Of a DNA stretch of 13,164 nucleotides, positions 5,911 through 12,875 are shown piece by piece (position 1 is the stretch's first letter; each line of letters starts with the position of its first letter). The position numbers and the translations under genes are program-made. The stretch lies in assembly GCA_964620345.1 (NCBI GenBank), contig CAZUHK010000081.1, positions 1 to 13,164 of the forward strand, in the 5' to 3' direction. Under the pieces are notes generated by a model. It made no database searches and was not told the DNA's origin. It saw only the letters and a program-made list of their open reading frames with translations. The stretch is from CAZUHK01 sp964620345. GTDB taxonomy: Bacteria; Planctomycetota; Phycisphaerae; Phycisphaerales; Zrk34.

Positions 5911-7161
5911 ATGCGGACCGGCTGGCTGAAACTTCATTACGTCTGGGCGTACGCGGTGCTCGGATCGTTGCTGCCGTATGTTTCGTTGTACGCCAAGCAG
6001 CGCGGGCTGAGCGATGGGCAGGTCGGCTGGGTGTACGGGGCGTTCGGGCTGGCGGTGCTGATCGCTCCGCCGATGTACACCGCACTGGCCGACCGGCTGG
6101 CGAACAACCGCGCGCTGATCGCCGGGTGCTACGTGCTGGCCGCGGCGGCGACCGGTGGGCTGGTGCTGAGCACGAGCTTCGTGCCGATGCTCATCAGCCA
6201 CCTGCTGTTTGCGATGTGTTTCACGGCGGTGATCCCGCTGCTGGACGGGCTGACGTTTTCGACGATCCACGCGCCGGTGGACGAGGCGGTGCCGCCGATG
6301 CCCCCGACCGGCGGGCCGGCGCGACGGCGGATGACCTACCGCTCGTTTCGCCTGTTCGGCAGCTACGGGTGGATGCTGCCGGGCACGGCGTTCGCCGCGC
6401 TGCTGGTGATGGGCTACGACACGCTGACGGTGAGTATGATCGCGATCGGCGCCGCCGGGGCATTCGCGCTGGCCGCGGCGGCGACGGCCGGTGGCCTGCC
6501 GGCCCGCCGGCCGGCGGGCGAGCGACGATCGGCCCTGCCCACGCTCGATGCCTGGCGCGCTTTGCGAAAGCCGCCGGCCCTGGTGTTCCTCATCGCGTTG
6601 TTCGGTCTGTTCGTCTCCATCACCGGCTACTTCGCGTTCTACCCGCCTTACCTGGAAAAGCTGGGCATCCGCGCCGAGCTGGTCGGGCTGATCACCAACC
6701 TCGGCGTGGTGGTGGAGATCGGCTGCATGCTCGGCTCCAACTGGCTGCTGGGCCGCGTGGGGGTGCGCGGCGTGCTGCTGATCGGCGGCGCGGCGCACGT
6801 GCTTCGCATGGCGCTGCTCGCCGCGGCGCCTACCGCGACGATCGCGATCGCCTCGCAGGTGCTGCACGGGCCGACCGTCGTGGCGATTTACCTGCTGCCG
6901 CCGATGTACCTCAACGCCAAAGCCGGCCCGGCGTACCGCAACTCGATGCAGGGGCTGTACGCGATGCTGTGCTTTGGCATCGCGCGGCTGGTCGGCTCGG
7001 CGGTGGGCCACGTCTCCGATCTCGCCGGCGGCGGGCTGGGCGGGCTGCTCGCGGTGTTCTGGGTCACCGCCGCGATCGGCGCCGCCGCGGTGGGGCTCGT
7101 GGCCGTCGCCTTTCGCGACCGCGAGGCCGACGCGGCGCTGCAGGATCACGCCGGCAGTTGA
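5911..7161 (+). CDS. Major facilitator superfamily transporter (MFS_1-like, LacY/nucleoside-symporter-like)
   Basis: The 416-aa product has about 12 hydrophobic segments in two six-helix halves, joined by a charged cytoplasmic loop (ARRPAGERRSALPTLDAWRALRKP). The N-terminus, KLHYVWAYAVLGSLLPYVSL followed by AKQRGLSDGQVGWVYGAFG, and the loop MYTALADRLANNR (motif A-like GxxxDR) are typical of the MFS_1-like/LacY-type family. Substrates of that family include sugars, nucleosides and small metabolites; none can be assigned here. The start is ambiguous: ATG 5902 (three residues longer) or ATG 5911. I prefer 5911 because no Shine-Dalgarno exists for either, and TAAGAT at 5898-5903 ends 7 nt before 5911, which suggests a leaderless transcript whose -10 overlaps the upstream ATG. 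The pyrophosphorylase follows 67 bp later, possibly partly co-transcribed. Confidence 0.85.
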   Translation: MRTGWLKLHYVWAYAVLGSLLPYVSLYAKQRGLSDGQVGWVYGAFGLAVLIAPPMYTALADRLANNRALIAGCYVLAAAATGGLVLSTSFVPMLISHLLFAMCFTAVIPLLDGLTFSTIHAPVDEAVPPMPPTGGPARRRMTYRSFRLFGSYGWMLPGTAFAALLVMGYDTLTVSMIAIGAAGAFALAAAATAGGLPARRPAGERRSALPTLDAWRALRKPPALVFLIALFGLFVSITGYFAFYPPYLEKLGIRAELVGLITNLGVVVEIGCMLGSNWLLGRVGVRGVLLIGGAAHVLRMALLAAAPTATIAIASQVLHGPTVVAIYLLPPMYLNAKAGPAYRNSMQGLYAMLCFGIARLVGSAVGHVSDLAGGGLGGLLAVFWVTAAIGAAAVGLVAVAFRDREADAALQDHAGS

Positions 7162-7186
7162 GCGGGCGCCGGGGGCATGTCACAAT
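7158..7186 (+). promoter_or_regulatory. Putative promoter for the UDP-sugar pyrophosphorylase
   Basis: TTGAGC (7158-7163), overlapping the MFS stop codon, and CACAAT (7181-7186) are spaced 17 bp apart; each matches four of six consensus bases. The expected start near 7193 leaves a ~36-nt leader that includes GGAG at 7216-7219. This would let the downstream gene be expressed independently of the transporter. Confidence 0.42.
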
Positions 7187-7228
7187 CTCCGCTTCACCGT
7201 TGCCGCCCACGACCCGGAGACCGCGAAG

Positions 7229-8644
7229 ATGACCGACACACTCACCGCCGCCCGCCAGACCCTCGAAGCGCACGGCCAATCGCACCTGCTCAACTTCTAC
7301 GATCAGCTCGACGCCGACCAGCAGGCCGAGCTGCGCTCGCAGATCGACGCGATCGATTTCGACGAGCTGGATCGCCTGATCGAAACCTACGTCAGGCACA
7401 AGCCCGCGTTCGAGCTGCCCGGCGAGGTCGAGCCGGCTCCGTACTATCCGCACGAGCCGACGACGGAACTGGCCGACAAATACGCCCGGGCCCGCGCGCG
7501 CGGCGAGCAACTGCTGCGTGAGGGCAAGGTCGCGGCGATGGTCGTCGCCGGCGGCAGCGGCACGCGGCTGGGCTGGCACGGCCCCAAGGGCACCTACCCC
7601 GCCACGCCGATCACCCGCAAGCCGCTGTTCGGGGTGTTCGCCGAGAACCTGCGCAAGCAGGAACAGAAGTACGGCTCGCCCATTGCCTGGCTGGTGATGA
7701 CCAGCCCGGCCAACGACGCCCAGACACGCGAATTCTTTGCCGAGCATCAGTTCTTCGGCCTCGACCCGGCGCAGGTTATCTTCTTCGCCCAGGGCACGAT
7801 GCCCGTCATCGGTCACGATGGCAAGGTGCTGCTGGAGGGCCCCGGCGAGGTTGCCCGATCGGCCGACGGCCACGGCGGCTCGCTCAAGGCGCTGTACCGC
7901 AGCGGCGCGCTCGACCGCATCGCCGAACAAGGCGTCGAGCAGATCAGCTATTTCCAGGTCGACAACCCGCTGGTCGCGTGCGTCGATCCGCTGTTCATCG
8001 GCCTGCACGCAATCGATGGGGCGCAGATGTCCAGCAAGATGATCCCCAAGACCGGCCCGTTCGAGAAACTCGGTAATTTCTGCGTCATCGACGGTCGCGT
8101 CACCGTCATCGAATACTCCGATTTGCCCGATGATCTGGCCGAGCAGCGGCTGGACGATGGGGCGCTTCGCTTTTGTGCCGGGTCGATCGCGATTCACGTG
8201 ATCGCCGTCGATTTTGTGCGCAAGCTCAACTCCGGCGAGCTGGCGCTGCCCTGGCACCGGGCCGACAAGAAAGTGCCGCACATCGACCCCGACACCGGCG
8301 AGCCGATCGAACCCGACGAACCCGACGCGGTAAAGCTCGAGCAGTTCATCTTCGACGCCCTGCCGCTGAGTGAGACGTCGGTCGTGCTGGAAACGGTGCG
8401 CGAGCAGGAGTTCGGCCCGATCAAAAACGCCCAAGGGGTGGACTCAGCCGAGTCGAGCCGCCGCCTGCAGATCGACCGCGCCGGCGACTGGCTGGGGCGC
8501 CATGGCGTGACCATCCCGCGCGATGCCGACGGCCACGTCGATGCGACGCTGGAGATCAGCCCGCTGACCGCCGTCGAACCGGATGATCTTCAATCCATCG
8601 ACCTGCCCGACCGCATCGAACCGGGCGAGACACGGAGCATTTAG
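7229..8644 (+). CDS. UDP-sugar pyrophosphorylase (UDPGP family, UAP1/AGX1-like)
   Basis: The 471-aa product belongs to the eukaryote-like UDPGP family, which joins UTP and a hexose-1-phosphate (N-acetylglucosamine-1-P or glucose-1-P) to make the UDP-sugar and pyrophosphate in the cytoplasm. Seen in the sequence: a helical N-terminus like UAP1 (LLNFYDQLDADQQAELRSQI), the nucleotide-binding loop VAGGSGTRLGWHGPKGTYPA at 106-125, GHGG at 214-217 in the place of the family's GNGG, YFQVDNPLV at 241-249, and the late KNAQGVDSAESSR motif. The length is close to UAP enzymes. Substrate preference between GlcNAc-1-P and Glc-1-P cannot be settled by eye. The start is ATG 7229, with GGAG 9 nt upstream; the frame is open further up, but only inside the MFS gene. 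The stop codon overlaps that of the convergent glycerate kinase gene. Bacteria normally use GlmU for UDP-GlcNAc, so this could be a parallel or storage/wall route. Confidence 0.92.
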   Translation: MTDTLTAARQTLEAHGQSHLLNFYDQLDADQQAELRSQIDAIDFDELDRLIETYVRHKPAFELPGEVEPAPYYPHEPTTELADKYARARARGEQLLREGKVAAMVVAGGSGTRLGWHGPKGTYPATPITRKPLFGVFAENLRKQEQKYGSPIAWLVMTSPANDAQTREFFAEHQFFGLDPAQVIFFAQGTMPVIGHDGKVLLEGPGEVARSADGHGGSLKALYRSGALDRIAEQGVEQISYFQVDNPLVACVDPLFIGLHAIDGAQMSSKMIPKTGPFEKLGNFCVIDGRVTVIEYSDLPDDLAEQRLDDGALRFCAGSIAIHVIAVDFVRKLNSGELALPWHRADKKVPHIDPDTGEPIEPDEPDAVKLEQFIFDALPLSETSVVLETVREQEFGPIKNAQGVDSAESSRRLQIDRAGDWLGRHGVTIPRDADGHVDATLEISPLTAVEPDDLQSIDLPDRIEPGETRSI

Positions 8645-9765
8645 CGGCCTTCGCCGAGGCCCGCGGCCACGCGCCTCGCAAGTGCCGCCAGGCAATCGGC
8701 CGCTGCCGCGAGGGACTGTTCGATCGTGACACCACCACCGACGATCGTGTGAATTTCGCGCAAGCCGCGAGCGAGGCAGACATCGGCATCGTCCCCGCGG
8801 CTGCCGACCAGCGCGATGGTCGGCGTGCCGTACTTCGCGGCGCGCTGCGCGACGCCGATGCAGGTTTTGCCTTGAATGGATTGGGCGTCGATGCGGCCTT
8901 CGCCGGTGACGACCAGATCGGCCGCGGCGGCGCGGCGGTCGAAATCGACCGCGTTTATCACCAGTTCGATGCCGCGTTCAAGCATCGCGCCGCAGAAGGC
9001 GACCAGGCCGAAGCCCAGCCCTCCCGCCGCGCCCATGCCCGCGAGCGTGGGGTCGGTTTCGGGCAACAGCGCCGCAAGGTGCGTCAAGCCCGCGTCGAGT
9101 TGTTCGACCTGGCCGGGCGTCGCACCTTTCTGCGGGCCATACACATGGGCCGCGCCGTCCGGGCCGGTCAGCGGATTGGTCACGTCGCAGGCGACGGTGA
9201 TGGTCGCGGTTTTCAGGCGCGAGTCAGCGGTGGTGCGGTCGACGTGGTTGATCGCGTGCAGTTCGCCGCCGGTCAGCGGCTGCGCGATGCCGCGAGCGGC
9301 AGAGGCGAATCGCACACCCAGCGCCTGCGCCATGCCGGCCCCGCCGTCGGTCGTGGCGCTGCCGCCGATGCCGAGGATGATGCGGGTGCGGCCGGTATCG
9401 AGCGCCGCGCGGATCAGTTCGCCTACCCCATAGGTGGTTGTGCGCGTCGGGTCGCGCCGGTCGGTCGGCACCCGGTGCAGCCCCGCCGCCGCGGCCATCT
9501 CGATCACCGCGGTCGTGCCGTCGCCCAGCACACCCCACTGCGCTTGCACCGGCTGGCCCAGCGGCCCGACGACGCGGGTGCTGCGTATCTCGCCGCCGGT
9601 CGCCGCGACCAGCGCCTCGACCGTGCCCTCGCCGCCATCGGCCATCGGGCAAAGGTCCAGTGCATCGTCCGCCCGCGCCGCCAGCCAGCCCCGCGCGATC
9701 GCCTCGGCCGCCTCACGTGCACCGAGCGTCTCCTTGAAGCTGTCCGGGGCGATCAGAATCCGCAT
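8641..9765 (-). CDS. Glycerate kinase (GlxK/GarK family)
   Basis: The 374-aa product matches the length and all main blocks of the family that phosphorylates D-glycerate with ATP. The blocks are an N-terminal MRILIAPDSFKETLGAREA, PMADGGEGTVEALVAATGG, GIGGSATTDGGAGMAQALG, DVTNPLTGPDGAAHVYGPQK, GAAGGLGFGLVAF, and near the C-terminus VVTGEGRIDAQSIQGKT. It links glyoxylate/tartronate or serine-type glycerate metabolism to glycolysis through 2-phosphoglycerate (usual for this class) or 3-phosphoglycerate. The start is fixed by the conserved N-terminus, although ATG 9765 has no Shine-Dalgarno; a -10 element 7 nt upstream suggests a leaderless mRNA. The stop codon TAA overlaps the TAG of the convergent pyrophosphorylase gene, leaving no room for a terminator. 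The antiporter gene upstream on the same strand ends 110 bp before it. Confidence 0.95.
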   Translation of the reverse strand: MRILIAPDSFKETLGAREAAEAIARGWLAARADDALDLCPMADGGEGTVEALVAATGGEIRSTRVVGPLGQPVQAQWGVLGDGTTAVIEMAAAAGLHRVPTDRRDPTRTTTYGVGELIRAALDTGRTRIILGIGGSATTDGGAGMAQALGVRFASAARGIAQPLTGGELHAINHVDRTTADSRLKTATITVACDVTNPLTGPDGAAHVYGPQKGATPGQVEQLDAGLTHLAALLPETDPTLAGMGAAGGLGFGLVAFCGAMLERGIELVINAVDFDRRAAAADLVVTGEGRIDAQSIQGKTCIGVAQRAAKYGTPTIALVGSRGDDADVCLARGLREIHTIVGGGVTIEQSLAAAADCLAALARRVAAGLGEGR

Positions 9766-9772
9766 GTTAAGG

Positions 9773-9801
9773 ATTGTCGATCTTCGATCCGCGCTTGTCG
9801 A
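9773..9801 (-). promoter_or_regulatory. Putative leaderless promoter of glycerate kinase
   Basis: On the minus strand, TCGACA (9801 to 9796, five of six matches to the -35) and GACAAT (9778 to 9773, four of six) are spaced 17 bp apart. The -10 ends 7 nt before ATG 9765, so the transcript should begin at the start codon. This agrees with the lack of a ribosome-binding site. Confidence 0.5.
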
Positions 9802-9875
9802 TGGCCCGCATTGCCGTGCGCGATGTTCTCCGCATCAACACACCGGCAGGAGGTGGTCGTCGCCGCGACAGTCGC

Positions 9876-11912
9876 TCAGGTCACCTCAACCAGCAACAGT
9901 TGCCGGGCGGCGTCGAGCTGGGATCGGCTGCCCAGCAGCAGCACCTGATCGCCCGGCTGCAGTTCTTCATCTGGTCCGGGATTGGGCAAGCTCATGGATT
10001 CGCGTTCGATGCCCACGGCGCTGGCGCCGGTCTGCCGACGCAGTTCGAGTTCGCGGAGCAGCTTGCCCGCGGCCGGAGCGTCGGGGGGAATGGTGACCAT
10101 CTCAAGCTCGGCGTCGTGAAGCACGGTGGGCAGTACCCGGGGCGCGGGCGGCGGCGGCGGCTCGGGGGGCTGGCTCAGCACCTCGCGCAGGGCGATCTGG
10201 GCTTTGGAGTAAACCCGATCCAGCGATCGGCGATGCCACACCGCGATCGCCGTCGCCACCGCCGCGGCGATCGCCAGCGCGGGCCAGGTCGGCTGGATGA
10301 CCAGCGTCATCCCCGCCAGGTGCAGCAGGATCACGGTCCAGCCGACCAGGCGAATCGTCCCGGCGATCACCGAGCGTACCGCCTGGGTCTGCTTCCCCGC
10401 CGCATGTTGGGTGACGCTTGCCTCGGCGGCGATCGATGCGATGGCGCGAATCTTACGCAGCGAGACGATCAGCAGCGGCAGCGACAGCACCATCGCCGCC
10501 AGCCACCCCACGGCTTCGGGCCCGCCGACCCAGGGCGGCAGGTCCGGCCACCATGATCCGACCCACGGCAAGGCCAGCGAAGCGGCCGCGAACACCACCG
10601 CCACCAGCAGCAGGTTCAGGCCCACCTGCAGGGTCAGCCGACGCATCAGTCGGCGAACCTCGCCGCTGTGCCCGCCGCCGCCGCGAAGCTGCGCCACCCA
10701 GCCGCTGTAAAGCTGTATGTAGTTGACCACGAAAGGTGGGGTGACCTTTGACAATCGGTCCACCAGCAGGTCGGACGAGCGGATCAGGTAAGGCGTCAGC
10801 AGCGTCGTGATCGCCGAGACCATCACGGCGATCGGATAGATAAAACCACTGGTGACGCCCAGGGTCAGGCCCAGCGAGGCGATGATGAAGGAAAACTCGC
10901 CGATCTGCGCCAGGCCCATGCCCACCTTGGCCGAGGTCCGTGGGTCGTGGCCGGCCAGAAACGTGCCCAGGGCGCAGGTGACAACCTTGCCCAGCACCAC
11001 CGCCACGGTGATCACCGCGATCGGCAGGGCATACTCGATCAGCATCGGCGGATCGATGAGCATGCCCACCGCCACGAAGAACACGGCGCTGAACATGTCC
11101 CGCACCGGCGCGACCAGGCCTTCGATCTTGCCGTGCTCACGCGTCTCGGCGATCACCGCCCCGATCAGGAACGCTCCCAACGCCACGCTGTAGCCCAGCT
11201 CCAGCGCCAGCAGCGACACCCCGAAGCACAGCCCCAGCGTGGTGATCAGAAGGATTTCGATCCCGTAGTGCCGATCGACGTATCGCACCAGCGGCGGCAC
11301 CGCCAGCAGCCCGACCACCAGCACCGCCGCCAGGAAAAGCGCGATCTGCCCCAGCGTCAACGCCACCTCCCCGGCCTCCAGCGAACCGCTGGTCGCCAGA
11401 CCCGAAAGCAGCGCGATCATCGCGATCGCCAGGATGTCCTCGACGATGAGAATCCCGAAGATCAGCTCCGCGAAGCGCGCCTTGATCAGCCCCAGCTCCT
11501 CCAGCGCCTTGACGATGATCGTGGTCGAGGAGATCGACAGGATCGCGCCCAGGAAGATGCTGTCCATCGACGACCAGCCGAACAGCCGCCCGATGCCGTA
11601 GCCGATCGCGAGCATCAGCGCGATCTCCATCGTCGCGGCGATGAATGCCGTGGCCCCCACGCTCGCCAGTTGCCTCAGCGAAAAGTGCAGACCCAGCCCG
11701 AACATCAGCAGGATCACCCCCAGCTCCGCCAGCAGTTCGACCGTGTGCTGATCCTGGACCGACAGCGGGATGATCGGCGTGTGCGGGCCGATCACCAGAC
11801 CCGCGAGGATGTAGCCCAGCACGACCGGCTGGCCAAAGCGGCGGAAGATGATCGCCGCCACCGCCGCGACGATCATCACCATCGCCAGGTCTTGTAAAAA
11901 CACGCCGTGCAT
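9876..11912 (-). CDS. CPA2 (Kef-type) cation:proton antiporter with extra membrane domain and TrkA-C tail
   Basis: The 678-aa product opens with a Na+/H+ exchanger-fold domain (residues ~5-380). It carries GQPVVLGYILAGLVIGPHTP, LMFGLGLHFSL, ILIVEDILAIAMIAL (Asp159 in the ion-binding position), a GK pair in a late helix (Lys309) and the Kef motif AQIGEFSFIIASLGL at 335-349. Kef relatives usually continue into a TrkA-N (NAD-binding Rossmann) domain. Here residues ~425-560 instead form about four further hydrophobic segments and no GxGxxG motif is visible. A Pro-rich linker (QPPEPPPPPAPRVLP) and a TrkA-C/RCK-C domain (residues ~600-678: MVTIPPDAPAAGKLLRELEL, LQPGDQVLLLGSRSQLDAAR) follow. Likely role: K+ or Na+ export coupled to H+ entry, gated through the cytoplasmic RCK-C domain. 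ATG 11912 is preferred; TTG 11915 is also in frame. It is divergent from a universal stress protein gene. Confidence 0.92.
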   Translation of the reverse strand: MHGVFLQDLAMVMIVAAVAAIIFRRFGQPVVLGYILAGLVIGPHTPIIPLSVQDQHTVELLAELGVILLMFGLGLHFSLRQLASVGATAFIAATMEIALMLAIGYGIGRLFGWSSMDSIFLGAILSISSTTIIVKALEELGLIKARFAELIFGILIVEDILAIAMIALLSGLATSGSLEAGEVALTLGQIALFLAAVLVVGLLAVPPLVRYVDRHYGIEILLITTLGLCFGVSLLALELGYSVALGAFLIGAVIAETREHGKIEGLVAPVRDMFSAVFFVAVGMLIDPPMLIEYALPIAVITVAVVLGKVVTCALGTFLAGHDPRTSAKVGMGLAQIGEFSFIIASLGLTLGVTSGFIYPIAVMVSAITTLLTPYLIRSSDLLVDRLSKVTPPFVVNYIQLYSGWVAQLRGGGGHSGEVRRLMRRLTLQVGLNLLLVAVVFAAASLALPWVGSWWPDLPPWVGGPEAVGWLAAMVLSLPLLIVSLRKIRAIASIAAEASVTQHAAGKQTQAVRSVIAGTIRLVGWTVILLHLAGMTLVIQPTWPALAIAAAVATAIAVWHRRSLDRVYSKAQIALREVLSQPPEPPPPPAPRVLPTVLHDAELEMVTIPPDAPAAGKLLRELELRRQTGASAVGIERESMSLPNPGPDEELQPGDQVLLLGSRSQLDAARQLLLVEVT

Positions 11913-11932
11913 CAACCGTTCCGTTCTTCGTA

Positions 11933-11993
11933 TCCGCCCGATCAGGCGGTAGAATCATATCAGACCGTTCGGCCGGGTCATCCGGGCGGATGA
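11933..11993. promoter_or_regulatory. Shared divergent control region: overlapping promoters and a perfect palindrome
   Basis: For the antiporter (-), ATGACC (11981 to 11976) and TATGAT (11959 to 11954) are 16 bp apart. For the stress protein (+), TAGAAT (11950-11955) is a good -10 with a poor -35 (TTCGTA, 11927-11932). The perfect palindrome TCATCCGGGCGGATGA at 11978-11993 overlaps the antiporter -35 and would lie downstream of the stress-protein start point. A second inverted repeat, CCGCC-N6-GGCGG at 11934-11949, sits in the stress-protein promoter spacer and in the antiporter leader. The repeats are plain in the sequence; the promoter calls are by eye. Confidence 0.45.
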
Positions 11994-12047
11994 GCCGCAG
12001 ACCCGCACCGACCAACCCACCGTTGCAGAAGCGAAAGGCCACCACTG

Positions 12048-12875
12048 ATGATCCGGCGTATCCTCCTCGCCCTCGGCCACGAGTTCTACGCCGAAACGGT
12101 CATCCGCCGTGGCGTCGAGCTCGCCGCACGACATGGCGCCCAACTCACCGGCCTGACCGTCCTGGACCTGGAGTACTGGAAGGACGGCTGGGCGAGCGTG
12201 GTCAGCGCCAGCGAAGTGCTGCGAAGAACCGAGCGACGCCCGTGGGAAGCGGCGCGGCAACGCCCGGAAAAGATCGCCGCGATGTGCAGCCGCGCCTGCG
12301 ACGCGGCCGACGTCGACTACCGCACCATCCATCCCGAGTCCGACCCGCTCGACCGCCTGGTCGCCGAGGCGCGGTACCACGACCTGCTGATCTTCGGCAT
12401 GCAGGGCTTTTTTGATCAGACCATCATCCCCGATCCCGAAGCGACGATCGCGTGGCTGATCCGCAACGATGTTTCGCCGATCATCGCCGTCGCCCCGGCG
12501 TACCGGACCATCCGCCGCGTGATGATCGCCTACAGCGGGTCCGCCCAATCGGCCGATGCGATGAAGCGATTCGTCCAGATGCGCCCCTGGCCCGAGGCCG
12601 CAACCCAGATCGTAAGCTTCGAGAGTGACACGGCCGCGAGCGATGACCTGCTCGACGAAGCACGCGATTACTGCCACGCCCACAACATGGACGTCGAACT
12701 GCTCCCCGGCCATGGCTCAGCCCGAGCCGAACTTCTGCCGATGGCCAAAGAGCACGACGCCGACCTCATCGTCCTCGCGGACAGCTACCACAGTCTGCTC
12801 CTGCACAGCACGCTCGGCGATGTCACCCGCGACATCGTCCGACAAGCCGATCGACCGCTTTTCCTCACACACTAA
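12048..12875 (+). CDS. Universal stress protein, tandem UspA domains
   Basis: The 275-aa product has two UspA-like domains. Residues 1-150 begin MIRRILLALGHEFYAETVIR and continue with GAQLTGLTVLDLEYW, HDLLIFGMQG and SPIIAVAP. Residues 155-275 begin RRVMIAYSGSAQSADAMKRF and continue with DADLIVLADSYHSLL and GDVTRDIVRQADRPLFLTH. The layout is like UspE-type tandem proteins. The usual ATP-binding pattern GxxGx9G(S/T) is not intact in either half (first domain FGMQGFFDQTIIPDPEATIAW; second domain DSYHSLLLHSTLGDVTRDIV), so it may not bind ATP in the classical way. AAAGG at 12034-12038 is 9 nt before the ATG. It is divergent from the cation antiporter across 135 bp; USP domains and antiporters are often linked or fused, which supports a role in ionic or pH stress. 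Confidence 0.88.
   Translation: MIRRILLALGHEFYAETVIRRGVELAARHGAQLTGLTVLDLEYWKDGWASVVSASEVLRRTERRPWEAARQRPEKIAAMCSRACDAADVDYRTIHPESDPLDRLVAEARYHDLLIFGMQGFFDQTIIPDPEATIAWLIRNDVSPIIAVAPAYRTIRRVMIAYSGSAQSADAMKRFVQMRPWPEAATQIVSFESDTAASDDLLDEARDYCHAHNMDVELLPGHGSARAELLPMAKEHDADLIVLADSYHSLLLHSTLGDVTRDIVRQADRPLFLTH

Noticed and set aside
5842..7149. Long minus-strand open frame opposite the MFS gene
   Set aside because: Very rich in Arg, Gln and His with no hydrophobic pattern, whereas the plus strand gives a clear 12-helix transporter.
7064..8434. Long minus-strand open frame opposite the pyrophosphorylase
   Set aside because: Shadow of a gene with intact family motifs on the plus strand.
10947..11897. 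Plus-strand open frame opposite the antiporter
   Set aside because: Composition is almost entirely Arg, Gln, Asp and His; antisense of a membrane-protein gene.
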